NCBI GenBank assembly: GCA_036389275.1
Contig: DASVQE010000014.1
Location: 18,066-82,065 of the forward strand
DNA: 64,000 bases
From: QHVT01 sp036389275
GTDB lineage: Bacteria > Acidobacteriota > Thermoanaerobaculia > Gp7-AA8
Direction: 5' to 3'
Below are positions 42,350 to 50,502 of the stretch, in pieces. A program made the translations under genes and the position numbers. The stretch's first letter is position 1. Each line of letters starts with the position of its first letter. The notes below the pieces were generated by a model that was given only the letters and a program-made list of their open reading frames with translations, ran no database searches and had not been told where the DNA came from.

Positions 42350-43327
42350 CTACTGCTGCGCCTTCGGACGGAGCGTATCGACCAGCGCGCCGAGACGCGT
42401 GCGGGCGTCGCTCTGCTCCTGCAGCGTCCCGCCCAGGAGGCGCGAGATCTCGGCGAGCTCGTTGACCACGTCGGGTGTGGCGTCGCCGACGGACATCGAG
42501 CCGCGGGTCGTGCCGCTGAGCGCCAGACGCTTGCGCTCCTCGTCCGCGCGCGCCTGTTCGGCGGTGCGGCGCTCGAGCTCACCCGGCAGCGAGAGCAGCG
42601 CCTCGTCGGTGGCGTTCTTGAGCTGGCCGCGGTTCATGTCGCGCGCGGCGACGAGCTCGCGGATGGCGACGAGGCGCTGCACGGCCGGAAAGTAGGGGCT
42701 GTTCGGATCGTCGACGAGCTTCGCCTGCACGAGCGACACCTCCGCCACCGCCGACTTGTTGCCGCTCTCGACGCCGAGCTCCACGGTCGCTTTCACCGAC
42801 TTGCCGATCTCCGGCAGCGGGCCGCCGGTGGCATCGCCCGGCGCGACCCAGAGGTTGATGGGGATGTCGTGATGCACGGTCTTGCCGTCGAAGCCGGTCG
42901 AGTCGACGCTCACGTTGCGCACGTAGACGGAGTTGTTCGCGGTGAACGCGCCTTTCTTCTTCGGCACCGCCACCTCGACGCGATAGCCGTTCGCGCCGGT
43001 GAGCGTCACGTTGCGCAGCTCCTTCTCGCTGAAGACGTACTCGACGGTCTTCTCGTCCTTCACGCGCCCGCCTTCTTCGCGCTGCAGCGAAGCCCAGCGA
43101 AACGTGCCGTCCTCGCGCGGCTCGCGCAGCGTTTTGATGTCGCTGTCGAGGATGGCCAGCAGCACCTGGCGCGAGTCGCCGAGGTCCTGGGCGAGGTCGG
43201 CCACGCGCGCGATGGTGCGCAGGTCGGCCGAGAGCATCTCCATGTTGCGGTCGGGCGACGGCGCGTTCTGCGCGATGGCGGCGGAGGCGGCGAGAGACAG
43301 CAGTGCGGCGGCAATCGTCAGGCGCAT
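42350..43327 (-). CDS. Secreted protein of unknown function
   Basis: A 325-residue protein with a clear signal peptide (LTIAAALLSLAASAAIAQ, cleavage before NAPS). I do not recognise a domain. The middle 60-230 region is beta-rich, with SVYVRNVSVDSTGFDGKTVHHDIPINLW. The C-terminal 90 residues are helical and charged, with a possible coiled coil. It diverges from the MerR regulator with 63 bases between starts. A TAAACT box lies six bases before its ATG. The MerR dyad in this gap might also control it. Confidence 0.7.
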   Translation of the reverse strand: MRLTIAAALLSLAASAAIAQNAPSPDRNMEMLSADLRTIARVADLAQDLGDSRQVLLAILDSDIKTLREPREDGTFRWASLQREEGGRVKDEKTVEYVFSEKELRNVTLTGANGYRVEVAVPKKKGAFTANNSVYVRNVSVDSTGFDGKTVHHDIPINLWVAPGDATGGPLPEIGKSVKATVELGVESGNKSAVAEVSLVQAKLVDDPNSPYFPAVQRLVAIRELVAARDMNRGQLKNATDEALLSLPGELERRTAEQARADEERKRLALSGTTRGSMSVGDATPDVVNELAEISRLLGGTLQEQSDARTRLGALVDTLRPKAQQ

Positions 43328-43350
43328 ACAGAAAGTTTACAAAAAACCTC

Positions 43351-43381
43351 TTGCACCTGACGCAACGTCAGGTCCTACGCT
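43351..43381 (+). promoter_or_regulatory. MerR-type promoter and operator
   Basis: TTGCAC at 43351-43356 and TACGCT at 43376-43381 are 19 bases apart, the lengthened spacer typical of MerR-controlled promoters. A perfect dyad, ACCTGACG (43355-43362) and CGTCAGGT (43366-43373), lies between the boxes. The -10 ends nine bases before ATG 43391. Confidence 0.75.
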
Positions 43382-43390
43382 GTGCGTGCG

Positions 43391-44101
43391 ATGAACGAAG
43401 CGCGATTCAAAATCGGGGATCTGGCAAAGCGCACCGGCGTGACGATCCGGACGTTGCACCACTACGACGAGATCGGCCTGCTCGTCCCGCCGCACCGGAC
43501 CGAGTCCGGTCACCGGCTGTACGGGACGGAAGAGGTGCTCCGGCTGCAGCAGATTCTGTCGCTGCGGCAGATGGGCTTCTCGCTCGATCAGATCGGCACG
43601 ATGCTGGGCAGCCCCGACTACGACGCGCGGCGCGTCATCGAGCTCCACATCTCGCGTCTCCGGCAACAGATCGCATGGCAGCAGGAGCTCTGCATGCGGC
43701 TGGAAGCCGTCGCGGCGCATTACCCGTCGGTCACGGCCGGCGAAATCATCAAAACGATCGAGGTGATGACCATGTTCGAAAAGTACTACACGAAAGAGCA
43801 GCTCGACACGCTCGCCAAACGGCGCGAGCAGCTCGGCGAGGCCCGCATGCAGCAGGCCGCCGAGGAGTGGCCGCGGCTGATGAAGCAGGTGCGCGAGGAG
43901 ATGCAGCGCGGCACCGACCCGAAGGACCCGCGCGTGGTGGCGCTCGCAAAGCAGTGGCGCGCGCTCATCGACGAGTTCACCGGCGGCGACCCCGGCATCG
44001 AGCAGTCGCTCCGCAACTTCTACCAGGGCGAATCGAAATTCGCCGAGCAGCAGGGCGTCGACAATTCCATCAATGAGTACATCGGGAAGGCGCTCGCGTA
44101 G
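43391..44101 (+). CDS. MerR family regulator with TipAS drug-binding domain
   Basis: A 236-residue protein. The N-terminal winged helix reads FKIGDLAKRTGVTIRTLHHYDEIGLL at residues 6-31. A coiled-coil dimer helix follows. The C-terminal 120 residues (MFEKYYTKEQLDTLAKRRE, AEEWPRLMKQV, QGVDNSINEYIGKAL) are the TipAS domain, which binds peptide antibiotics or other ligands. TipA-type proteins activate their own promoter, which fits the operator immediately upstream. There is no Shine-Dalgarno before ATG 43391. It is followed 22 bases later by gluQ. Confidence 0.88.
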   Translation: MNEARFKIGDLAKRTGVTIRTLHHYDEIGLLVPPHRTESGHRLYGTEEVLRLQQILSLRQMGFSLDQIGTMLGSPDYDARRVIELHISRLRQQIAWQQELCMRLEAVAAHYPSVTAGEIIKTIEVMTMFEKYYTKEQLDTLAKRREQLGEARMQQAAEEWPRLMKQVREEMQRGTDPKDPRVVALAKQWRALIDEFTGGDPGIEQSLRNFYQGESKFAEQQGVDNSINEYIGKALA

Positions 44102-44123
44102 AAACGAGTCTCTTCACGCAACC

Positions 44124-44963
44124 ATGATCACCGGCCGCTTCGCGCCTTCGCCCACCGGCCCGCTGCACCTCGGCAGTCTCGTGGCGGCAGTGGGAAGCTG
44201 GGTGCGGGCGCGGGCGGCCGGTGGGCGGTGGCTGGTGCGGGTCGAGGATCTCGACACGCCGCGGGTGGTGCCCGGCTCCGCGGAGGAGATTCTCGCCGCG
44301 CTGCGGCGGTATGCACTCGAATGGGACGGCGAGGTGGTGTTCCAATCGCGCCGGACCGAAGCGTACGAGGCCGCGCTCGCGACGTTGCGCGAGCGCGGCT
44401 TCGTCTTCGACTGCGCCTGCTCGCGCGCCGATCTGCAGCGCGCGCCGTCGGCGCCCGACGCGAGCGGTGAGGCGCGCTATCCCGGCAACTGCCGCGATGG
44501 CCTGCCGCCCGGCAAGGCAGCGCGGGCGGTGCGCTTTCGCGCGAGCAGCGAGATCATCGAGTTCGACGACTGCATTCGCGGGCGCGTCGCCGCGCCGGCG
44601 GACGACTTCGTGCTGCGCCGCGCCGACGGCCTCTTCGCCTACCAGCTCGCGGTCGTCGTCGACGACGCCGCGCAAGGCGTGACGCAGGTCGTGCGCGGTG
44701 CCGACCTGCTCTCGTCCACGCCGCGCCAGATCGCCCTGCAGCGCGCCCTGCAACTCCCGACCCCCGAGTACGCCCACCTGCCGCTGGTGGTGAACCCCGA
44801 CGGTAGCAAGGTGAGCAAACGGGACGGCGCGCTTCCGCTGCCGACGCTCGACGAGGTGCGCGTGCGCGACACGCTGCGTGTCGCCCTGCAACACCTCGGC
44901 ATCGAGGTGGAGGCGGATGAGCCGCGGCGGATGTTGGGTGAGGCGCTGCGGCGCGCGTCCTAA
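44124..44963 (+). CDS. gluQ: Glutamyl-Q tRNA(Asp) synthetase
   Basis: A 279-residue truncated GluRS paralogue without an anticodon-binding domain. It attaches glutamate to queuosine in tRNA-Asp. FAPSPTGPLHLGSLVA at residues 6-21 is the HIGH-type motif and KVSKRDG near 232 the KMSKS-type loop. Zinc ligands C97, C99, Y119 and C123 (CACS, YPGNC) are as in the E. coli enzyme. Its 3' end is the source of partial copies that follow in the next 500 bases. Confidence 0.9.
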   Translation: MITGRFAPSPTGPLHLGSLVAAVGSWVRARAAGGRWLVRVEDLDTPRVVPGSAEEILAALRRYALEWDGEVVFQSRRTEAYEAALATLRERGFVFDCACSRADLQRAPSAPDASGEARYPGNCRDGLPPGKAARAVRFRASSEIIEFDDCIRGRVAAPADDFVLRRADGLFAYQLAVVVDDAAQGVTQVVRGADLLSSTPRQIALQRALQLPTPEYAHLPLVVNPDGSKVSKRDGALPLPTLDEVRVRDTLRVALQHLGIEVEADEPRRMLGEALRRAS

Positions 44964-44966
44964 TGA

Positions 44967-45103
44967 AATCCGCGTCCGCGACACCGCTCCGCCTCTGCAA
45001 CACGTCGGCATCGACCCTCGAACCGACCAGCCGCGACGCACCCTCGACGGAAGCGCTCCGCACCCGCGCCGCGACGCGCTGATCTACGCGCCGCCGCAGC
45101 GCA
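44967..45103 (+). pseudogene. Degenerate gluQ 3' fragment plus esterase 5' fragment (copy B)
   Basis: The sequence GTCCGCGACAC followed by CTGCAACACGTCGGCATCGA aligns with gluQ codons from position 44853 on. It is followed by an esterase-head piece at 45071-45100. No open frame of either gene is kept. Confidence 0.65.
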
Positions 45104-45371
45104 GTGAGCAAGCGCGACGACGCGCTGCCGCTGCCGACGCTCGACGAGATGCACGTCCGCGACCACGCTCCGCGTGGCCCTGCAACACGCTCAGCATCGA
45201 CGTCAGCCGGAGCAATCCGACGGATGCTCGAGGAAGCGCTCCGGCACACTGCGCGCGCCGTTTGCGTCTGATGCAAACCGCGTTTGAGGGTGCGGTGGCG
45301 CCTCGGGATCGCATGCGCGGCAGCTCGGCGCCCGCCGTGACGCGCTGATCGACGCGGCGTCGCGCCGCGCG
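45104..45371 (+). pseudogene. Degenerate gluQ 3' fragment plus esterase 5' fragment (copy C)
   Basis: This starts GTGAGCAAGCGCGACGACGC, matching the gluQ KMSKS-loop codons. It runs through a gluQ tail, a copy of the esterase start codon region at 45261-45280, and a damaged DALIYAPP-like coding piece at 45337-45356. Confidence 0.65.
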
Positions 45372-45484
45372 GTGAGCAAGCGCGACGGCGCGCTGCCGCT
45401 ACCGGCGCGCGATGAGATACGCGACGAGCCATGACCGATGCTCGACGAACCGCCCCGGCACACCGCCCGCATCCTTTGCGTCCG

Positions 45485-46141
45485 ATGCAAAACGCCTTTT
45501 CCACCGCCCGCCCATCACCGGACGCCGCCGGCGGCGCGGCGGGCCTGCACGCGCTGCAACTCGGCGCGCGTCGCGACGCGCTGATCTACGCGCCGCCGCA
45601 CCGTCCCGCGGCCGCGCCGTTCGCGCTGATGCTGCACGGCGCGGGCGGCAACGCCCGGCACGGCCTCTCGCAGCTCCAGCCGCTCGCCGACGAGCATGGC
45701 CTGATCGTGCTCGCGCCCGACTCGCGCGGCGACACGTGGGACCTGCTCATCGGCGGCTACGGTCCCGACGTCGCCTTTCTCGAGCGAGCGCTCCGCTGGA
45801 CCTTCGAGCGTTACGCCATCGACGCGCGCCGTCTCGCCATCGGCGGTTTTTCCGACGGCGCCTCCTACGCGCTCTCCCTCGGCCTCGATCACGGCGAGCT
45901 CTTCACGCATGTGATCGCCTTCTCGCCCGGCTTCGCCGCGCCGTCGGCGCCCGCGGGCGCGCCGCGGCTCTTCGTCTCGCATGGCACGCGCGACGCCGTC
46001 CTCCCGATCGACCGCTGCAGCCGCCGCGTCGTGCCGCTGCTCCGCCGCGCGCGCTACGACGTCGACTACCGCGAGTTCGACGGACCGCACACCGTCCCGC
46101 CCGAGGTCGCCGCCGCGGCGGTGGCGTGGTTTCTGAAGTAA
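45485..46141 (+). CDS. Alpha/beta hydrolase, phospholipase/carboxylesterase-like
   Basis: A 218-residue esterase. The oxyanion region is FALMLHGAGGNARHG, the nucleophile elbow GGFSDGASYALSLG, the acid SHGTRDAVLP and the histidine EFDGPHTVP. This is the predicted phospholipase/carboxylesterase group. There is no signal peptide. An ATG at 45431 would give 18 more residues but lies in the duplicated, decaying sequence, so I prefer 45485. It is followed nine bases later by a small acetyltransferase. Confidence 0.85.
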   Translation: MQNAFSTARPSPDAAGGAAGLHALQLGARRDALIYAPPHRPAAAPFALMLHGAGGNARHGLSQLQPLADEHGLIVLAPDSRGDTWDLLIGGYGPDVAFLERALRWTFERYAIDARRLAIGGFSDGASYALSLGLDHGELFTHVIAFSPGFAAPSAPAGAPRLFVSHGTRDAVLPIDRCSRRVVPLLRRARYDVDYREFDGPHTVPPEVAAAAVAWFLK

Positions 46142-46150
46142 CGCGCGGGC

Positions 46151-46423
46151 ATGGACATCCGCCACAACGAAGAAGAGTCGCGCTTCGAGACCACCATCGA
46201 CGGCCATACCGCCTTCGCCGAGTACGAGCGCGAAGAGCCGAACCGCATCGTCTTCACGCACACCATCGTCCCGCCCGAGCTCTCCGGCCGCGGGCTCGCC
46301 AACGACATCGTCAAGCAGGCCCTCGACTACGCGCGCAGCGAGAAACTCACCGTCGTACCGCAGTGCGCGTTCGTCGCCTCGTACATCAAGAGGCATGGGG
46401 AGTACGCCGACTTGCTGCAGTGA
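46151..46423 (+). CDS. Small GNAT-like N-acetyltransferase (YjdJ type)
   Basis: A 90-residue Gcn5-like domain of the short YjdJ/COG2388 group. It has FAEYEREEPNRIVFTHTIVPPELSGRGLAN, where SGRGLA is the acetyl-CoA loop, then VVPQCAFVASYIKRHGEY at the end, which is nearly invariant in the family. The acceptor is unknown. Confidence 0.9.
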   Translation: MDIRHNEEESRFETTIDGHTAFAEYEREEPNRIVFTHTIVPPELSGRGLANDIVKQALDYARSEKLTVVPQCAFVASYIKRHGEYADLLQ

Positions 46424-46431
46424 AGTGCCGC

Positions 46432-46437
46432 TACAAT
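46432..46437 (+). promoter_or_regulatory. Candidate -10 box TACAAT of cstA
   Basis: TACAAT ends seven bases before the cstA ATG and no Shine-Dalgarno lies between, so the transcript is probably leaderless. A TTGCTG at 46412-46417 is too close (14 bases) to be a good -35. Confidence 0.5.
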
Positions 46438-46444
46438 CCCGCGC

Positions 46445-48118
46445 ATGCAGCTCACGCTGATCGCGGTGGTGTTTCTGGCCGTCATTGCGCTCTCGTACCG
46501 GCTCTACGGCTCGTGGATTGCGCGGCTGGTGCGCGTCGACGCCGGCACGATCACGCCGGCGCACGTGAATGAAGACGGCGTGGACTTCGTCCCGACGAAA
46601 CCCTTCTACCTCTTCGGCCAGCACTTCGCCGCCATCGCCGCCGCCGGTCCGATCGCCGGACCGATCATCGCCTGCCAGGCTTTCGGCTGGCTGCCGTGCC
46701 TCCTCTGGATCGGGCTCGGCGTCGTGCTGATCGGCGCGGTGCACGACTTCATGGCTCTCGCCGCATCGGTGCGCCACGGCGCGCGCTCGATCGCCGACAT
46801 CACGCGCGAGCACCTCGGCTCGCGCGCCGGCATCGCCATGATGGCCTTCATCTGGCTCGCCCTCGTCTACGTCATCGTCGCCTTCGCCGACATCACCGCC
46901 TCGAGCTTCGTCACCGGCGGCGAAGAGCTGGCCGGCGCCGCCACCGCTTTTCATCCCGGCGGCGCCGTGGCCGCGGCGAGCATCTTCTACCTCGCGCTGG
47001 CCGTGCTCATGGGCGTCGTGCAGCGCTTCTTCAATCCGCCGCTCTGGCTCGTCACCATCATCTTCGTGCCGGCCACCGGTTTCATGGTCTGGCTCGGGAC
47101 GAAAGTCTCCACCTGGTTCATCCTCGATGCGAAGTGGTGGGCGCTGCTGATCCTGGTCTACTGCTGCATCGCCTCGATGGTTCCGGTGTGGTCGCTGCTG
47201 CAGCCGCGCGGCTATCTCGGCGGCTTCGTCCTCTACTTCGCGCTGGCCATCGGCGTGATCGGGATCTTCTTCGGCCGCTATCCGATCCTGCAGCCGGCCT
47301 TCAAGACCTTCAACTCCGGCGGCATGACCGGGCTGCTCTTCCCATTCCTCTTCGTGACCATCGCCTGCGGCGCCTGTTCCGGATTTCATGGACTCGTTTG
47401 TTCCGGAACGACGTCCAAACAGATTGACAGAGAGACGGACATCCAGCCGGTCGGCTACGGCGGCATGCTGGCCGAGGCCTTCGTGGCGCTGATCGCGATG
47501 GTCACGGTGATGATCGTGGCGCAGAAGGATCTGACGGGACTGAAGCCGGGCACGATCTACGGCAACGGCATCGGCGAGTTCCTCACGCTGGTGATCGGCG
47601 AGAAGTACCGCCGCTTCGCCATCACCTTCGGGGCGATGGCGTTCTCCACATTCGTCTTCGATACGGTCGACGTCTCGACGCGCCTCGGCCGCTACATCGT
47701 GCAGGAGCTCTTCCGGTGGGAGTCGCGCCTCGGCGCGTGGGTCGGCACGGTGATGACCGTCGCGCTGCCGCTCTACTTCATCGCCTTCGCGCCGGCCGGG
47801 AGCTGGGTGAAGTTCTGGACGCTCTTCGGCGCGTCGAACCAACTGCTCGCCGCGCTGACGCTGCTGGCCATCACGGTCTGGCTGCATCAGCGCCGCCAGC
47901 AGATCGCCTTCACGCTCATCCCGATGGTGTTCGTGCTCACCATCACCTTGTGGGCGCTCGTGCAGTTGACGGTGGCGAGCTTCGCCACGGCCACGCACGA
48001 TCCGGTGGCGATGGTCAACGGCATCACCTCGGCCGCGCTGATCGCGCTCGCGCTCTACCTCGTGGTCAGCGCCATCGGAAAGCTGCGCGCCGAGCGCGCC
48101 GCGCCCGCTCTGGCGTGA
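46445..48118 (+). CDS. cstA: Carbon starvation protein CstA family transporter
   Basis: A 557-residue membrane protein with about 14-16 hydrophobic segments. CstA features are FYLFGQHFAAIAAAGPIAGPIIA near residue 58, AVHDFMALAASVRHGARSIADI, and ACGACSGFHGLVCSGTTSKQI near 310. The family imports pyruvate or peptides. This is the shorter form, lacking the extra C-terminal helices of the E. coli 701-residue protein. Confidence 0.92.
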   Translation: MQLTLIAVVFLAVIALSYRLYGSWIARLVRVDAGTITPAHVNEDGVDFVPTKPFYLFGQHFAAIAAAGPIAGPIIACQAFGWLPCLLWIGLGVVLIGAVHDFMALAASVRHGARSIADITREHLGSRAGIAMMAFIWLALVYVIVAFADITASSFVTGGEELAGAATAFHPGGAVAAASIFYLALAVLMGVVQRFFNPPLWLVTIIFVPATGFMVWLGTKVSTWFILDAKWWALLILVYCCIASMVPVWSLLQPRGYLGGFVLYFALAIGVIGIFFGRYPILQPAFKTFNSGGMTGLLFPFLFVTIACGACSGFHGLVCSGTTSKQIDRETDIQPVGYGGMLAEAFVALIAMVTVMIVAQKDLTGLKPGTIYGNGIGEFLTLVIGEKYRRFAITFGAMAFSTFVFDTVDVSTRLGRYIVQELFRWESRLGAWVGTVMTVALPLYFIAFAPAGSWVKFWTLFGASNQLLAALTLLAITVWLHQRRQQIAFTLIPMVFVLTITLWALVQLTVASFATATHDPVAMVNGITSAALIALALYLVVSAIGKLRAERAAPALA

Positions 48119-48306
48119 TGCATGCTGCGCCTTGGGGCATGCTGAAGAAGTTGAAAGCGAAGCGGCGGAACGCGAAGGTCAAGGCGAAGGTGAAGGCGCA
48201 TGCGGCGGACGTCGTGGCCGGCGTCGTGCTCGGCCTGCTGACCGACATCGCCACCGACGCGGCGCGCCATCTGCTCACGAAAAAGATCGCCAAAAAACTG
48301 CGATAG
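48118..48306 (+). CDS. Small basic protein with a hydrophobic helix, unknown
   Basis: A 62-residue reading frame that overlaps the cstA stop by one base. The first third is lysine- and arginine-rich (LKKLKAKRRNAKVKAKVKA), followed by a hydrophobic helix (VVAGVVLGLLTDIATDAA) and a basic end. A start at ATG 48139 would give 55 residues. It may be a small membrane-associated partner of CstA, but I do not recognise it and it could be non-coding. Confidence 0.5.
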   Translation: MHAAPWGMLKKLKAKRRNAKVKAKVKAHAADVVAGVVLGLLTDIATDAARHLLTKKIAKKLR

Positions 48307-48362
48307 AAACGTCATAGCTGCTAGACTGCGCCTCCAAACCACAACCTGGAGGAGACAGTCCT

Positions 48363-49115
48363 ATGAAACGGTTCTCTCTCGCCGTTCTCGTCGTCTCGCT
48401 CGTGGCAGCGATGCCGGCGATGGCGATCACGTATGGGCAGTTCGACGGCAGCGCGCATCCCGAAGTGGGCGCGCTGGTCGGTCAGTTCAGCTCGGGCACC
48501 TATCCGTATTGCTCGGGTACGCTCATCTCGCCGACGGTGTTCCTCACCGCCGCGCACTGCGACCTCGGCACCTCGCGCGTGTTCGTCACGCTCGATCCGC
48601 GGTTCAGCTCGAAGTCGAAGCTGCTGGCCGGCACCTACTACGCCGATCCGCTCTACAGCCAGATGCAGGACAACCCGCACGACATCGCCGTGGTCGTGCT
48701 CGACTCGCCGGTCAAGGGCGTCACCCCGGCCCGTCTTCCGGCCGCGAACTCGCTCGGCTCGCTCAGCGTGAATCAGCAGTTCACGGCCGTCGGCTACGGC
48801 GGTCAGGAAGCGGTCAATCAGCCGGGCGGTCCGTACATCGCGTATTACGACACGCGCGAGAATTCGACCTCGTCGCTCAATGCGGTGAACCCGGCCTGGC
48901 TGCGTCTCTCGCAGAATCCGAACACCGGCGACGGCGGCACCTGCTACGGCGATTCGGGTGGCCCGAACTTCCTCGGCGCCGGCGCCTCCGAAACGAACAT
49001 CCTCGCCGGCACCACCATCACTGGCGACATGTTCTGCAAATCGACCAACGTGATCTACCGTACGGACACGGAGAGCGCGCGGTCGTTTCTTTCGCGGTTT
49101 GTGAAGTTGCCGTAA
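48363..49115 (+). CDS. Secreted trypsin-like serine protease (S1)
   Basis: A 250-residue chymotrypsin-fold protease. The signal peptide is LAVLVVSLVAAMPAMA. The catalytic triad is His65 in LTAAHC, Asp107 in HDIAVV and Ser198 in GDSGGP. Cysteines at 50/66 and 194 with a later Cys suggest disulfides, so it works outside the cytoplasm. No pro-domain is obvious. GGAGGAGA lies upstream, and TAGACT near 48323 could be its -10 box. Confidence 0.92.
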   Translation: MKRFSLAVLVVSLVAAMPAMAITYGQFDGSAHPEVGALVGQFSSGTYPYCSGTLISPTVFLTAAHCDLGTSRVFVTLDPRFSSKSKLLAGTYYADPLYSQMQDNPHDIAVVVLDSPVKGVTPARLPAANSLGSLSVNQQFTAVGYGGQEAVNQPGGPYIAYYDTRENSTSSLNAVNPAWLRLSQNPNTGDGGTCYGDSGGPNFLGAGASETNILAGTTITGDMFCKSTNVIYRTDTESARSFLSRFVKLP

Positions 49116-49120
49116 GGCAG

Positions 49121-49206
49121 TTCCTCGGGTCCTCGGTTCCTCGGTTCCTCGGGTTCCTCGGTTTTCACTCCGAGGAACCGAGGAACCCGAGGAACCGAGG
49201 AACTCG
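49121..49206. repeat. Octamer-repeat hairpin (TCCTCGGN type), copy 2
   Basis: Tandem TCCTCGG units at 49121-49161 face their complements (CCGAGGAA units) at 49170-49204. About 31 pairs with two one-base bulges form between 49130-49161 and 49170-49201, around a loop TTTTCACT. It lies between two convergent genes and should act as a bidirectional terminator. It is closely related to the element at 33.5 kb. Confidence 0.8.
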
Positions 49207-49207
49207 T

Positions 49208-49666
49208 CTAGAACCTCAACCCCACCGTCAACGCGAGATCGTCATTGTCGCCGCCGTTGTTTTCGAGCGAGCGAAAGTACTTGATCTGGGCGTAGGGCTT
49301 GAGGAAATCGAGATCGAAGCGCACGCCGCCGATCAGATTGCCGAGGGTCTCGGTGTTGTCGCCGAAATCGGTATCGACGTAGGCGAGGCCGACGCCGGCG
49401 CCGACGTACGGCGTGAAGCGCGAGATCTTGGCGATGTCGAGGGTCACGTCGAGATTGGCGCTGCCGGCGGTGACGTCGCTGTCGACGTCGTATTCGACGT
49501 TCGGCACCAGGCTGAAACGGCCGAGGTCGAAGGCCGCCTCGGCGCCGACGAACGTATCTTCGCCGTCATTGTAACGGCCGGCGCGCACGCCGAAATCGGC
49601 CGCGAAAACGGCGGGAGCGGCCAGCAGCACGACTGCGAGAATCGGAAGAAAACGGCTGGACTTCAT
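49208..49666 (-). CDS. Outer-membrane beta-barrel protein
   Basis: A 152-residue protein with a signal peptide (FLPILAVVLLAAPAVFA). The mature part alternates polar and hydrophobic residues in about eight strands (FGVRAGRY, FVGAEAAFDL, FSLVPNVEYDVD, LDVTLDIAK, YVGAGVGLAYVDT, LIGGVRFDL, PYAQIKYFRSL, LALTVGLRF) and ends in phenylalanine. This is the small porin-like or OmpX/OprF-barrel pattern. Function unknown. Confidence 0.82.
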   Translation of the reverse strand: MKSSRFLPILAVVLLAAPAVFAADFGVRAGRYNDGEDTFVGAEAAFDLGRFSLVPNVEYDVDSDVTAGSANLDVTLDIAKISRFTPYVGAGVGLAYVDTDFGDNTETLGNLIGGVRFDLDFLKPYAQIKYFRSLENNGGDNDDLALTVGLRF

Positions 49667-49817
49667 CGGTCAGAATCCTCCTGTGATCACTTCTGCGGCG
49701 CTCGTCCTGTGCAGGAGCGATTCCATGATTGGGTGCCGCGCGGTTTGACGCGCGTAAACGAATCGGCACAGAATCGCCGGACTCGATACACAAACAACTG
49801 CGAGGGGTTTGACAACG

Positions 49818-50093
49818 ATGGCGACTAAATCTTCTTCCAAGGGCGGCGGTAAAGGTCTTTCGGCCGCGGTGACGCCCAGTTCCGATCTCGCGGCGATCGT
49901 CGGTAGCGATCCGATGCCGCGCAGCGAGATCACCAAACGCGTGTGGGATTACATCAAGGCCAACGGTCTGCAGGACCAGCAGAACAAGCGGATGATCAAC
50001 GCCGATGACAAGCTCCGGGTCATCTTCGGCGGCAAGGATCAGGTCTCGATGTTCGAGATGACCGCGCTGGTCAACAAGCACCTGAAAGCCTGA
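49818..50093 (+). CDS. SWIB/MDM2 domain protein
   Basis: A 91-residue protein. After a basic, Gly/Ser-rich start (ATKSSSKGGGKG) comes a complete SWIB domain: LAAIVGSDPMPRSEITKRVWDYIKANGLQDQQNKRMINADDKL and the closing VSMFEMTALVNKHL. Bacterial stand-alone SWIB proteins are best known from Chlamydia and some soil bacteria and may bind DNA or chromatin-like complexes. AGGGG lies about ten bases upstream. A long GC hairpin follows. Confidence 0.93.
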   Translation: MATKSSSKGGGKGLSAAVTPSSDLAAIVGSDPMPRSEITKRVWDYIKANGLQDQQNKRMINADDKLRVIFGGKDQVSMFEMTALVNKHLKA

Positions 50094-50103
50094 GCGCGCA
50101 GAA

Positions 50104-50127
50104 CGCGGGCGGCGCGCGCCGCCCGCG
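50104..50127. terminator. Bidirectional GC hairpin between SWIB and VOC genes
   Basis: CGCGGGCGGC at 50104-50113 pairs perfectly with 50118-50127 around GCGC. It lies between two convergent genes and lacks a T tract on either side. Confidence 0.55.
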
Positions 50128-50136
50128 CTCCTCACT

Positions 50137-50496
50137 TCATTTCGAGGAGAGCACGAACTGGTTTCCCTCGGAATCGCGGAAGAGCGCCGAGGTGCCCCAC
50201 GACTCGCTCTTCGGCTCCTGGACGAACTCCACGCCCTTCGACTTGAGCTCCTCGTAGGTCTTGGCGACGTCGTCGGTCTGCCAGACGATGTTCGAGAACC
50301 CGCCCGGCGCCTTGCCCGGCGGCGTGAAGAGCACGACCCGCGTCTCGGCGCGCGGAATCTTCAATTCGATCCAGCGCATCCCTTCTCCCATCGGCTGATC
50401 GGTGGCCACCTTGAAGCCGAGCTTCGAGGTGTAGAAGTCGAGGGCGCGGTCCTGGTCGGCGACGTGGATGCTGACGAATTTCACTTGCGTAATCAT
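50137..50496 (-). CDS. VOC family (glyoxalase/bleomycin resistance-like) protein
   Basis: A 119-residue vicinal-oxygen-chelate protein. The first module has VKFVSIHVADQDRALDFYTSKLGFKV, and the second ends ALFRDSEGNQFVLSSK with the metal-type Glu. Likely a small dioxygenase, isomerase or resistance protein. Its ligand is unknown. The ATG at 50496 lacks a Shine-Dalgarno, and TACATT lies six bases upstream. Confidence 0.88.
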   Translation of the reverse strand: MITQVKFVSIHVADQDRALDFYTSKLGFKVATDQPMGEGMRWIELKIPRAETRVVLFTPPGKAPGGFSNIVWQTDDVAKTYEELKSKGVEFVQEPKSESWGTSALFRDSEGNQFVLSSK

Positions 50497-50502
50497 GCCG
50501 CC

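Larger units (their letters stand above)
44811..45590 (+). repeat. Decayed tandem duplication joining the gluQ tail to the esterase head
   Basis: The unit runs from the gluQ VSKRDG codons to the first codons of the esterase gene. The gluQ tail appears at 44811-44963 (intact), 44967-45070, 45104-45258 and 45372-45470. The esterase head with GACGCGCTGATC appears near 45071, 45337 and 45573 (intact). GTGAGCAA occurs at 44811, 45104 and 45372, and TTTGCGTCTGATGCAAA at 45261 matches the true esterase start region at 45475. The inner copies have indels and stops. Confidence 0.8.

Noticed and set aside
44878..45348. A 156-residue open frame downstream of gluQ
   Set aside because: It runs across the decayed duplication in a frame different from gluQ and encodes nothing recognisable.
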